Shown piece after piece: positions 12,580 to 24,200 of a stretch of DNA of 64,000 nt; position 1 is the stretch's first letter, and each line of letters begins with the position of its first letter. Source of the stretch: Symsagittifera roscoffensis (lineage: Eukaryota; Xenacoelomorpha; Acoela; Convolutidae). The notes below the pieces were generated by a model that searched no databases, was not told where the DNA came from, and saw only the letters and a list, made by a program, of their open reading frames with translations. The stretch lies in assembly GCF_963678635.1 (NCBI RefSeq), contig NC_087062.1:98323705-98387704 (forward strand), read 5' to 3'. Both the position numbers and the translations under genes were made by a program.

Positions 12580-13160
12580 GCACGGAGGCGAAGCTGTGCT
12601 TCCCAAGCACTAGCGATAACACGACAAAAAAGCAACCTTATAAAGTGAAACAAAAACAAGAGAAACAAGCCTCGAATTTTAAAACTGCTACGTATTTGAT
12701 TCGACTCTGCGACCTTGAGATTTGGAGTACCACGCCCTTTTGGCCACGAACGCTTAACAATCGGCAAACACTAGTCACAAATAAAGCAGCTACATATGCT
12801 AATGAGTTGCCAATGGGAAGATGCAATAGTAGCACCAAATGAAATTAGACACAATTTTGCAAGAAACAGCTTGAAGTAAAACATACTGAAGGCATCCACA
12901 CTAATTTTGCATGTAATAAATTGGAAAGCATAAAGAAGCATGGTGTATAAATTATGCATTTCAAAAAATGCGAGATATATTGAGTTAGAAAATTTCTGAA
13001 ATCGAGTTTTTATGGTTATTATGTTGTTTAAAATAAATAGCTTTTTACGGTTCATTTGATCAACTTGAAAAGCATCAACTGTGTTAACTTATTACTATTC
13101 GAATGTCAAAACACATGCGATCAAAAACCGCAAAGGTGCCCCAAAAGTGCACCAATATTT
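12580..13160 (-). repeat. Dispersed SINE-like repeat R2, copy B
   Basis: Diverged copy of 3270-3835. It keeps the order: gcgaagctgtgcttc hairpin, tRNA-like head, acacaattttgcaag, gaaatcgagtttttatggtt, atgttgtttaaaataaatag, tcaactgtgttaactta. Confidence 0.65.
12697..12760 (-). repeat. tRNA-derived SINE head within R2
   Basis: The minus strand shows CGTTCGTGGCCAAAAGGGCG and then GTCGCAGAGTCGAATC. It occupies the same position in R2 copy B as the head at 3397-3465 in copy A, which supports the family assignment. Confidence 0.55.
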
Positions 13161-13425
13161 CCGACTTAAGTTTTAAAATTAGAAGAGTCTCAGTATTACA
13201 GTAACGCTCACTAAAGTTCGCTAGTGCAAAAACGCTTGCTAAATTTACACTTAAATTCGAACGTCTCCCTATTTCGACCTCAGAGATGATTCAACACAAC
13301 AGAACATGAATGTGAAGCTGCACTTTGCAAACACAAGCAAGAAAACGTTTAAAAAATTAGCTCTACAAAAAAAGAGAGAAAGAAAGAAAAGCTAAGCTTT
13401 GAAAATTTAAACTTCTTCTATGTTC

Positions 13426-13490
13426 CTGAATCGAATCTCACATCTCAAGATTAAGAGTTAAACGTTCCCGCATCTTCGCTTGACATCGGT
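13426..13490 (-). repeat. Degenerate tRNA-like SINE head
   Basis: The minus strand has a B-box-like GTGAGATTCGATTC and an upstream D-arm-like stretch. It lies after another gaagc-rich hairpin and a tctacaaaaaaagaga block, like the heads in R2. Weak. Confidence 0.4.
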
Positions 13491-14079
13491 AATCACTAGC
13501 CACCAATAAAGTAGATACAAAGATGCTATTTAATTTGATAACTAAAAGCAACTTAACCTACAAATGTTTTCTTTGTGTAACGAATTGAACAACTCATTTT
13601 AAATACTACACAACTCATTTTAAATACTACACAAAACTGTTTTGATTTTCGAAGACCTAAAATTAACGACCAAGATTACACAATCTCAATTTACTCTAAA
13701 AACTCCAAGCAAATACTATAAGCAATCAACTATATCACAGATATTTGCGAAAAAAGTTAGCTGAGAAGAACGAGAAAAAAATATTCTGCAAAAACAATTC
13801 TGCAAATATTTTGCTCAGACAAACCAGTCAGACATCGCGCCTTCAACCACAACTAAACTGGAGCAGTCAGTACTACAAAAAAATTGAGCCAAAAAACTCA
13901 GCGCCGTTCATATATGCAAAAGCGTTTGAAGCAGGGTGTAATAACAACTAAGATGTAACTGATTGATAGATATAAGACACAGATACGAAGCAGAGCTTCG
14001 CATCATTGACAAAATAACTTGGTGAGCTAGCAGACAGAAAATGAGAAGAAATCCATTCATATAAACATAGCCAATCGAA

Positions 14080-14390
14080 GATTGGAAAGAGTAATGAACG
14101 CAAGTAAACATAAAAAACATTTTCTTGAAAAAATCTCCACTTTCGAATTTCCAAGAAAAAATTAGATGCCCCTTAAGCTCTCTGAATTTATGACTGGCGC
14201 TTTTTTGATAACATGAACCCAACTTGAAAAAACTGGACCACTGGAAAACTAAAAATTAAATTCCACTTTTGAAACCAGAAACCGTTCACGAATTTTTGCG
14301 CCATTTGCACATTCATATTTGGAGAGTGCTATTTACGTCACTTTTAGCAGATGAAGTCAAAAAGTGCTTATGTACATAAGTGCATCAATA
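14080..14390. repeat. Dispersed repeat family R1, copy
   Basis: Contains the phrases tttcgaatttc, aagctctctgaattt, cttttttgataacatgaaccca, gaaaccagaaaccgtt and ttatttac-like gctatttacgtcactttt. The last recurs almost exactly at about 38180. Non-coding. Confidence 0.6.
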
Positions 14391-14652
14391 TTTTAAGACT
14401 TTTTCCTGAAAAAAAAAACTAAAAAATTCAGTTAGACCTATATAAGTCTTCACTACGTTCATTAAAAAAACCAAAATATTTGTATTTGTCTCGCAATTTT
14501 GGTTTTACTAAAAAAAATTGTTCCTCTCAAATGAAGAGCAAATTGCAATTTTTTTTTTGCCAAGTTCGTCTTTCTAGCATTCATTGTAACGCGAATAATT
14601 ACTAAATAATTTTCCTACCTGGAATTTTTTGTCTGCTTAACTTGTATCTTAC

Positions 14653-14868
14653 CTTTTCGATTACATCATCCGGTAGTGTGAAGTTGTCCAGCTTCATAAC
14701 AATAGTTTTCAATTGCTTCATAAAACCCCGGCCGTAAATGACCGGCACATCTAGTTCAAACGGATCCTGCCCCCCAGCAGCCCCAATTGTAGGCCTATCG
14801 GTGACATCGGGGGTGGACATTTGCGACCCCGGCTGAGAAATAGATAGGAAGTCACAGCTAAGAGACAT
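14653..14868 (-). CDS. Unconventional myosin, upstream coding exon
   Basis: Minus-strand coding stretch ending with FTLPDDVIEK at a good donor (AAG then gtaaga), leaving in phase 0 as the 10560 exon requires. Two starts are possible in the same frame: an ATG at 14868 (MSLSCDFLSISQPGS), or a splice acceptor tatctatttctcag that would start the exon at 14832 (PGSQMSTPDV). The residues are acidic and hydrophobic with no recognised domain. Assignment to the myosin rests on strand, spacing, phase and lack of another gene. Confidence 0.65.
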
Positions 14869-14883
14869 TCCTTGTACACTCAA

Positions 14884-16072
14884 TTAACGTATTGATAGAT
14901 TTTCTCAGACGGATAGAATTTTTTTTTGACTGACTCCCTCAATTGTTCAGCGAACAAATTGCGATTCGAGGAAGTGAGCAGTATTTTCTACTGAGTCAAA
15001 AATTGAAAAGACAATACTCGTAAAGTAAAAATAATTCATCGAGAAATGTTAGACACAATTATTCAGCTCTTCGACACCATTAACTTCCTAAGATAACCAA
15101 ATTTATGATGCAGCTTCGAACTCTATTTTTATGCAGACAACAATAAATTGTCTGCCATTAACTTTTATGCGACAACGATAGAGATAAGTTACTGTAGACT
15201 TGCTATTGCCGTTGATAATGTTAACCCGAATAAATCAGTGGGTTATCTTTGAAGGCAATCAGTGAGTATAATCGTTACTACTGGAAGCGAAGAATTGGAT
15301 AAGGCATGCAATACTGTTTTGAAGTAAAGTAAGTTTTGAGACAACGCATCGACATGCTTCAATTGGAATAACGGGCAGCTGCGACGGTCTTTGTTCTATT
15401 ACTAACTACAATTTATTAACTGAGCAAGGCAGATAGAACTTGTTATACCATTCACTGGTAAAGGTCTAGCAGAGCAAACAAATTATAACTAATTTGTAAT
15501 ACAAATAGTGCAATAACAATGACACGAATAAATTCAAGTCGGAATTGAAATTGGGTTGCTGGGTATCAAAGTCAACTTCATGCGGTTTGAGTCAGAAATA
15601 CAAATGCCCATGCAATGCATTACAAATAAATCTGAAATAAGGCTCATCTCAGAACACGAAACAATTCGAAAAAATCCACCTCCTCGTCTAAGTTTCCAAG
15701 TAAATAATGTTAATAAGTTGTCTGCAGTCAAGGGACAAAAATTGCAACTTTTTTCTATTTCAAAGAGCAAATGAGCATAATTTCTTCAAGTTTTTGCCTT
15801 TTTTCCGCAACTATTCAAGATTTCGGATTGAAAACTTGAAACATGTTGGAAGGAGCTAGCCGATATAAATCTTGAGAATTCTTGTTTTAAAGACGTAAAA
15901 GAGCCATTTATCATTACTAGTTTCAAAGGTGTTCAAGTTGTGGAAGTATCCTCGCAAACAGCACTAGGCATTTGAGTTTATGGGCTCAAATTGGTTCACT
16001 GACAAGCTGATGAGCTTGACTCACTTTTTATGCCACGGAAAAACTCCAGATGAAAGAATTGAAAGAGTTACA
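14884..16072. other. Upstream region, no gene seen
   Basis: AT-rich, with short open frames on both strands and no domain or convincing splice pair. It may hold the 5' part of the myosin gene or its promoter, but nothing here allows a call. Confidence 0.5.
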
Positions 16073-16097
16073 TGGCCCGGCGTCAAAAAACGACAAT
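16073..16097. repeat. 20-bp flank motif plus target-site duplication
   Basis: TGGCCCGGCGTCAAAAAACG ends at 16092, and one mismatched copy lies at 35184-35203, beyond the 3' LTR. CAAT at 16094-16097 immediately precedes the 5' LTR and is repeated at 35071-35074 after the 3' LTR, giving a 4-bp integration duplication. Confidence 0.75.
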
Positions 16098-16507
16098 TGG
16101 AACCTGATCTAAACTACATTTTATGATTGGATAAATTAGATATTTTACCAATGTAAAGTATTTAATATTAACCAATCATGATCCATCTAACTAACAACCC
16201 ACTTATTTGTAAGTGCTGAAGTTACTTGTAATTTCAGCACCAGAGAGATTTGAATTTAACTTAGAAATTAGTTGGACTCTCCCGAGCACTTCAGCAGCCG
16301 CAATAGACCAGTATACCCTAGATCTATTGAGCCTAGCAGAGACTAGTTAAACAACCTGAGACTAGATAGTATAAGAGTAAGATTAGGATCGGTATTAGAC
16401 TAAGAAGTTGCACGAATCTATCCGGCCGAAAATAAGATAGCGTGACGAGCAGACGGTGTACCCTATCCGAAATTACTCTATGAGTTAACCAACTCGGTCC
16501 TAACTCA
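16098..16507 (+). repeat. 5' long terminal repeat
   Basis: 410 bp, TGGAACCTGATC... to ...GGTCCTAACTCA. It contains a candidate TATA box, TATAAG at 16370-16375, and an 8-bp hairpin (GTGCTGAA / TTCAGCAC, 16213-16240). No AATAAA is present inside. Matches 34661-35070 without a difference that I could see. Confidence 0.97.
16213..16240 (+). promoter_or_regulatory. Hairpin in LTR
   Basis: GTGCTGAA and TTCAGCAC form a perfect 8-bp stem with a 12-nt loop, present in both LTRs. It could be an RNA structure or a binding palindrome. Function unknown. Confidence 0.5.
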
Positions 16508-16509
16508 TC

Positions 16510-16532
16510 TGGTGCGACCATAAGTCTCGAAC
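16510..16532 (+). promoter_or_regulatory. Primer-binding site
   Basis: Two bases after the 5' LTR begins TGGTGCGACC, continuing to TCTCGAAC. Its reverse complement ends in ACCA and carries GTTCGAGAC, the look of a tRNA T-loop, 14 nt before the CCA. This suggests 23 nt of complementarity to a tRNA 3' end. I could not assign the tRNA. Confidence 0.75.
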
Positions 16533-16594
16533 AAGACCTTAATAGCTTAGAATTAACCAAAATAGATTAGAAATTAGACAAAAACATTTACAAA

Positions 16595-16828
16595 ATGTTA
16601 TACGACAATAATTTAATCGAAATGTCTCTACGACTCAATAGATCAGAGCCAATATTCCGAACCATAACAGAACTACCCGGAATTGGAAGAAGACCTCGAA
16701 CCAGAGACGACATACGACAAAGTAGAAATTTGCCATATAGCTATATGATAGTTAGGCAAAAACCAGAACAAACTTTTATATTTAGAATACTACTGGCAAT
16801 GAATTTAGATTTTCATTTGCAAACATAA
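16595..16828 (+). CDS. Possible 77-aa leader ORF
   Basis: First ATG-led frame of length in the leader, about 87 nt after the LTR. It encodes a basic, unstructured-looking peptide (ELPGIGRRPRTRDDIRQSR near residues 27-45). No family recognised. It may be a short upstream ORF that regulates scanning, a first exon of a spliced message, or chance. Low certainty. Confidence 0.3.
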   Translation: MLYDNNLIEMSLRLNRSEPIFRTITELPGIGRRPRTRDDIRQSRNLPYSYMIVRQKPEQTFIFRILLAMNLDFHLQT

Positions 16829-17823
16829 AACCTTGAAGTTAATCTTCAAAATCATTTCAGGCGCTAAACAAAATTATTAATATACAATAACGATTGATAA
16901 GAAGATCTAAGATCGTTTTCCTAAAACTCTGCAGTAAAATACAAAACATGTTTGAAAAATATTTATTGAAAAATAAAAAATAAAAATTAGTAGCATGACA
17001 ATAAATGGTTAGTAATCATAAATCATCCTGTTGTTCCAGCTCCATCACCTAAAACATAACAGCAATCATAAACCCACTAATATCATCAAAACACTAAATC
17101 TTTCCTTTACACACATTTAAAAATTTATTAAAACTTAAATTCACTTAATTTTAAAACCAGATCATCAAGGCTTATCCTTGGATCTTAAATCATTTTCTAC
17201 TTAATTAAATTTCAAAAATTGATCATCAAGGCTTATCCTTGGATCTTAAATCATTTTCTACTTAATTAAATTTCAAAAATTGATCATCAAGGCTTATCCT
17301 TGGATCAAACAGAACAACTTTGTTCTCCCCCACCCACTTAATTAGTGTCTAACGACCTCAAACGTCGATTCACTACCCAACCCTTTCTAAAGACCTAAGA
17401 CTAATAGAAATTTTTAAACAAAACTAATCATTCAAATTAGGATAAATAGTGAAGAACTTCGGTTATTCATCCTTCACTTGACCCCCCCTCTTACCAGACC
17501 CAGGATAAATCTTAGACTTAGTAAGTTTAAAATAGTATCTAACGAACTACTCGCGTTCTAATTATACCTGAACCTTGTGGATCGATTTACTATTCTCCAA
17601 CCCTTGAACACAATCACTACCCCTAAGTAAGATTAAGTAAGTTAACACCTTAACTTATACTAGCCACGAGAAAGTAAAAAATCATTCTTCGGAATCGATA
17701 TACTTTTCTCTCCAACCCTGAACAAACAGACCCAGGTTAAGCTAACCAAAAAATCGTAAGAACTAACAGTTTAGGAAAATAGAAAAAATTTAACAACCTT
17801 TTGCATCCGTCATCCTAAACCTT
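16829..17823 (+). other. Element leader, non-coding part
   Basis: About 1 kb without a convincing gene, apart from the triple repeat. It holds several GTAAGT-like sequences (near 17521 and 17637) that could act as splice donors for downstream messages, and C-rich patches near 17480. Confidence 0.6.
17160..17306 (+). repeat. Three tandem 61-bp leader repeats with hairpins
   Basis: GATCATCAAGGCTTATCCTT starts at 17160 (its G), 17221 and 17282. The first two units are identical over 61 bp and the third is cut after about 25 bp. Each can fold GATC...CAAGG-CTTAT-CCTTG-GATC into a short stem-loop. The location, between primer site and first gene, is where packaging, dimerisation or RNA-export signals lie in retroelements. 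Function is inferred only. Confidence 0.85.
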
Positions 17824-18291
17824 ATGTCATTTAAAAACCTAGGAAATAAACAAACAATCGTTTTACACAATTGTGAAATAGATAACAAAAAATACGACCT
17901 TGTAATCACACCTCATACACAAACAGTTGGATACATTCGAACAAAACGACAAACACTAAAAAGAAAAATAATAACGAAACAAAGACAAATAACACGAAAA
18001 AGATTTTCAAAAAATCGAAACGCATTTTCAGAATCAGAAACCAACAGTTTAGACGAACTTTACAAACTAAAAGAATCAATAGATAAAAATTACCCACTTC
18101 ACGATCAATTATATTTTTCTGACTCAGAAACAACTTCAAATTCATCAAAAAGAGGAAAAAGAAGAATAAAAAAGCAGTATAAACACAAACCAGTACATTT
18201 ATACAATTGGAATCAACCAATTCGACACATTAATAATTACATATTAACAGTCATCGAACGAAAAAATGAGCTCAACGCACACCCCAGGTGA
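17824..18291 (+). CDS. Basic 155-aa accessory protein (ORF0)
   Basis: The frame overlaps the Gag-Pol start by 26 nt in another frame. The protein is strongly basic: residues about 39-65 hold RTKRQTLKRKIITKQRQITR-type clusters, and residues 118-127 hold KRGKRRIKK. Between them lie two acidic Ser patches (FSESETNSLDEL, FSDSETTSNSS) typical of casein-kinase-type sites. No known domain. The composition, size and position before Gag recall nucleic-acid-binding regulatory proteins of complex retroviruses, but that is analogy only. The overlap means its product and Gag-Pol either come from separate messages or depend on leaky scanning. Confidence 0.72.
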   Translation: MSFKNLGNKQTIVLHNCEIDNKKYDLVITPHTQTVGYIRTKRQTLKRKIITKQRQITRKRFSKNRNAFSESETNSLDELYKLKESIDKNYPLHDQLYFSDSETTSNSSKRGKRRIKKQYKHKPVHLYNWNQPIRHINNYILTVIERKNELNAHPR

Positions 18292-21200
18292 AGAAAGTCC
18301 AGATGATGATGAAATCTTTCCTTTTATAGTAGATGCAACCACTGATAGAGGACAGCATATATTTTGCAAAAATTTACTATTAAATTTATTTGAACCCGGA
18401 ATCAGTCCATGTAAAACAGAGTTCCCAGATGTGAAAATCAAAAGACAAATCATAGACCACTACTTAAAAGATATATGCAACATAACACAACAGTATGGAA
18501 TCTACTCCATAGAATTCACCTCACCAAACCATAATAATAGAAAATATACAATTCAAACAGACGATCTTGATTTAGAATTTTCAAAAGTTTTTTCAGAATA
18601 TATAAAAAGCATCCAATATCATAACTCACAAAGAGCAAACTCCATATTCACCAATGAAGTTTTCGCAATAATATATAGTTATATATCGATATTAGAAAAC
18701 GAAATCCCAATAACAAATGTCTCACCGACAGAAACATCTAAACATTTAAGAGTACGACATGAAATCACACTACTCTCTAGTTATTTAAACATCATTAAAG
18801 AAAATTTCACGAAAGACGACGTTTCACAACATACAAAACACGATCTACAAAAAATTTTGGCATGGTTCATAATAGATTATTTCACACACAATATTGATTT
18901 AATTGCACAAGCAAGAAAAAATTTTAGACCCCAAAACTCGAACGATGATACCGCTATCACAGAACAATCAGATTATGTTTGGGACCCCGAATGGTCTCAT
19001 CCCGCATTTATAAGCTTCCCACAATCAATCTCAAGCCAAGCAATAAGTACGATATCTTACATAAGAGATTATGTAAAAGTAATACCATTAACCATTGATG
19101 CGACACCATTAAACTATAATACATTTTTACCCGATACACAAAATAATAGTTTAAACTCTACAGTTATACACAATGAAAACCTCAATGGAACTAGGAATCT
19201 TACTCAACAAGATATCCAGACACCATCACACTTCATAAATGAAGAAATTGTACACACAACAACTACACAACAAAGTATTTCACCAATACGCCCAAATTTA
19301 ACAACACCAAGAAATACAAATCCTTCACAAACACAGGTAACCTTACAATCAACCGTTAAACCTTCGGTTGCCCCTAAATATTCACATATGGATTACCAAA
19401 CATACAGACCCATGACAATACCAACAAAAACACGCAAAACATTCACTAGAAACAACTTTACAGACCATAATTATAATTATACACATCCATCAAAAACATA
19501 TAATCAACCACAAAGAAATTTTAACCAATATACAAGATCTCGAAATTGGGATAACCCAATGACCCAGCCTAATTCAATAAATTTCCAAACAAATCCTCCA
19601 CAGGATCACAGTGAAAATTACCCATTTTTTCAACAAAATAAAAATAAAAAACAGACATCTTATCAAATGGATTATTTATCCTCAGATGATGATTTCTTAC
19701 AACCAGATATATTTGCACCAAATACTCAAGAATATCGTAGACAAGGAATACAGAGAACACGTACAAATCATAGAAATTTTTCTCCACAACCAATAGATGC
19801 ACAACATCAACAACCAATTCAACAACAAAATCTAATTAATACACAATCTTTTCAACCAATTCAACAACAAAATCCAATGACTGCACACTCGTATCAAGCA
19901 TCACAAATGCAAAATGAAATACCACTCCCATATTATCTCCAACAACATGAAATAACAAGAAACCAACTTTCAAATTTTTCTCAAATGCCAAATGCAGCAG
20001 AATCATTACAAATGACAATGAATCCATACCTTATGGGTGGATCATCAATAACATCAAACAAACCTTTAATGGTTTTCACAGGAACAGACCCTGAATACTC
20101 TGTAGAAGATTATTTAAATGCAGTAACAGCAAACCTGATTTTAAATATTGGACCTGAACCAATTAATACGCCACTACATCAAAATTGGATACATCGACGC
20201 ACAGCGTTAATACAAACAACCTTAGATGGCGCAGCCCAAAAATGGTTTTCAGTACTACCTCTAGAAATAAAATCAAACTGGAAAAGGTTTACACAGGAAT
20301 TTTCAAAAATGTTTGACTCCGAAAGAAACAAACAACAACAAAGAGTTTTATGTAATGAAATTCGCAGATTACCAAACGAAACCATCAAGCAAATAGCAGT
20401 ACGAATCGAAACACTAGTTCGAAAAGCATATTCATTAAATACACATGACTATAAAAACACAAAGATGACAGAAATCTTAATGATGACCTTAACACCACAA
20501 TTAAGGAAAATAGCAATAAAAAAGAGAGCATCCCATCCTTCTTCAATTCGAGAACCCGATTTAGATTTTCGAAAACTAGTAGACAAATTAGAACAAGCAG
20601 AAATCACGATGAAACTAGAAGAAACGGAAAATCTGAAATTACAATACGTTAACAGAATTGAAACGACTCCCACTAATATTAATAATATACAGGAATCAGA
20701 GACAGATCTCGTTGAAAAAATCACTGAAATACTCAATATTTACGAAAAGAACCCAAACTTTAAAGGCAAACCATCTTTCAAAAAATGGTGTAATTATTGC
20801 CGACGATACGGACATAGTATTTCCGAATGTAGACAAAAACAGCAAGACAATCAAAATAAACCTCAAAAATATAAAGAACCAAATAAATCATTCTATCAAT
20901 ACATGAAAAAGGATCAAAATCTACCGAACAAAACAGTCCACAGCAACAACAGTTCAGGAAAACCACTCCCGAACAATACAAATTATACAAGAAATCAATC
21001 ACCATATAACTCAAGTTATAGAGGAAGATCACCAGAACGAAGAAACACGAATAATTCATCACAAAATCACTACAATAGACCAAATAGTCGAAATAACTAC
21101 TCCAGATCAAATTCAAATACACAACGATTTGTTTCTAGATCTAATTCCCAATCAAGAAATAACTACTATCCAAACAACCAATCACGAAATTCATCATACA

Positions 21201-24200
21201 ATAGGAATAGAAACTACTCCTATAATCGAAATAGAAGTTATTCAAACAACCGAAACCAGAATTACCCGAACAATCAATCAAGGAATAACTCATATAATAG
21301 ATCGAACTATAACAGACCAAACAATAATTACCAAAACAGATCGCGAAATAATTCACAAAATCGACACTCAAGTTATAATAATCGTTATAGAAATTATTCC
21401 CAATCACCACACCGGAATAATAATAACTATAATAATTCTAATAATCGCCACAGAAGTAGTACACCTAAACATCAAAGACAAATCAATCAAGTACAATCTA
21501 ACCCAGAAACAACATCAGACCCTCCAGGTATTGATGACACAGTAACTGATACGTTACAACTCAATCAAATAAACTGTACATCATCAGATTCAGAAAGTGA
21601 TACTGAAAACACTCTTTCTATCAATATGATAAAAGTCGAAAATGACTATGAATCTGTCATATATGAACAACCCTTTCCATCACACATATATGAAAATCAA
21701 TCAGAATTTCTTCAAAATTATTACACTACACCCATAAATTCCACACCAACGACGCAAGAAACAAATGAGATTAACACTACAAATCAAACCAATAAAAATA
21801 CCAAAACAAAATGCTTGAATACAAACCATATTTATCAAAATATACAAAAAGAACAACCCAAAAAAAAAATTTGGACAATACCATTTCTCTTAGAAAGCCC
21901 AAGAAATAAAGAATTTCAACCACCAGACCTTGAAATAGATTTTTTAATTGATTCAGGAGCAGAATCAAACATAATAAACATCCCCACATGGAATGAAATA
22001 AAAACCTTACACCCAAAGCTAACACCTCTTGAAACCTCCAGCAAACTAGCAACAGCACAAGGATCAACATTGATAAACTACGGAAAAATCCAATTATTTC
22101 TCCTCCCCACCAGAACAATGGAACAAAGCAAAATTTTAAATAAGCCATTTAAACAAATATTCCATATCACTGACATTAAATATAATATCATTGGAATACC
22201 ATTTATTTCGAAGTATATACCAACAATTAACATACTAAATAGTAAAATATTAATCAAAGATAAATATACAAAAACAAAAGAAACATCCTTAACATTTTTT
22301 CAAAGATTAAATAAACAACCACCATTCTTTTCAAAATTCTACCCGATATTTAACCAACAAAGAAAACACCTAAAACCACTATCAGGAAATATCTATAATT
22401 TTTCAATCAAACAAGTTCACCAATATGATAAAGAACAAAACAAACAAAAATTTTATATGTCAGAATTTGAATTCAAACCTATTCACAAATTTTTCAAAAT
22501 CACAATCTCATCCATAAAATATTTGAAAAATTCGAATTCCGATATCATTTCCTTACATGTCTATAACAACACACCTTACCAAGTAACATTACCTTTAGGA
22601 CTTTTAGGATATTGTGAAACCAACGCTACAATATCACCAATACACGAAAAAGCCTATCGCGTAAATAATATACTCCAATTACTAGATATTTGCCAATCTA
22701 CAATTCTTAATGAAGAATTATCTATAAATAATATAATAAGTAACGAAAACAGAAATACGGATTATTTCACAAAAACTCCATATTTCAAACCTACATTCAA
22801 CATAAGTAACTACACAGAGGACCAACAGAAATTTTTAACAATGTTTAATTTCCAACATTCACAAATAACACAAGACGAATTCGAAAAGTTAGCCAAACAG
22901 CTAATTGAATATTCATCAGTCTATGCAACATCAAAATTCGATGTTGGAAAAATCAGTTCATCACTACATCTCCCGTTAAAACCAGACGCAGTTTTCAAAA
23001 AACAGAGAGCAAGTAAAGTACCAATTCACTTACATGATAAAGTGAATAGATTACTCGATATTTTAGAACAATACAACATTATATCACCAGTTAATAAAGA
23101 AGAACAACCAAAAGGCAACACATTTATCAACCCCGTTATCATTCTAGCTAAAGGAGAATCATTAAAAATCGTTCTCGACGCTAGATACCTCAATTCACTC
23201 ATAGATGAATCAAAATGTAATTGGCCCATTGAACCAATACAAGTTATTTTAACAAAAATAAACGGCAAATACTTTACAACCGCCGATATGAATAGTGCAT
23301 ACAATCAAATGCCACTAGATGAACAATCACGACGTTTAACACAATTTGTTATCGGAAACCAACAATATGAATTCAACCGCTTATTCTATGGAATATCCAT
23401 AGGACCAGCAGCATTTTCAGCTTTTATGAGCAAAATTTTTAGACCACTAATACTCAAGAAAAACGCAATCACCTATTTAGACGATGTTTTTATGCAATCA
23501 CAAACAAAAGACGAGATGTTCAATGTTTTAGAAAAATATCACCAAATACTTCAGAACGAAAATCTGAAGGCCGCCCCCGACAAATCACACTTCTTTTTGA
23601 CAAGAGTTAAATTCTTAGGACATAATATAGAAAGAAAAACAATCACTCCATTGAAATCACGCATTGACGCTATTCAAAAACTTCAACCACCAACAAATAA
23701 AAAGAAAATCCAAGAATTTCTTGGAATGTTAAACTTTTTAAGTAAATATGTTTATAAAATGCAATTATATCTACGACCATTTTATAACATCCTTAGACAA
23801 CAAAATAATTTTGAATGGAACACAGAACATCAAACACGATTTGAAGAAGTAAAGAAACTTTTAACTGAACAAATTTCAAACACAATTCCAGATTCAAATC
23901 AACCATTTTATGCAATGTGCGATGCTTCGAACTTTGGCATCGGCGCAGCACTATTACAATCACATAATGGTACAAATAAAATGAACCTCATATCAGCAAA
24001 TTCTCGATTATTCACTCAAGCAGAGCTACGACTCTCAACTCTAATGAGAGAATGTACAGCCATAATATATACACTGACAGAATATGAATTTCTGATACTT
24101 GGATCAAAACATCCAACAGTTCTATTCACAGACCATAAACCAATCATCTTTCTCTTTACACAAAAATCTAACCCAAACCACCGAGTTTACAGATTTCAAC

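Larger units (their letters stand above)
10561..14652 (-). other. 4.1-kb myosin intron with dispersed repeats
   Basis: No exon recognised. It carries copies of the R1 family (parts of 10855-11010, 11880-12310, 14080-14390), an R2 copy at 12580-13160, and tRNA-like heads near 12697 and 13426. Short hairpins of the type gaagc...gcttcgc recur at about 11108, 12582 and 13985. Confidence 0.6.

Noticed and set aside
16333..16560. Minus-strand frame across the LTR, repeated at 34896-35231
   Set aside because: Present because the LTR is duplicated; no coding features.
20658..21545. Second-frame ORFs inside Gag-Pol, up to 138 codons
   Set aside because: They lie over the Asn/Arg/Ser/Tyr low-complexity stretch, where repetitive codons open other frames.
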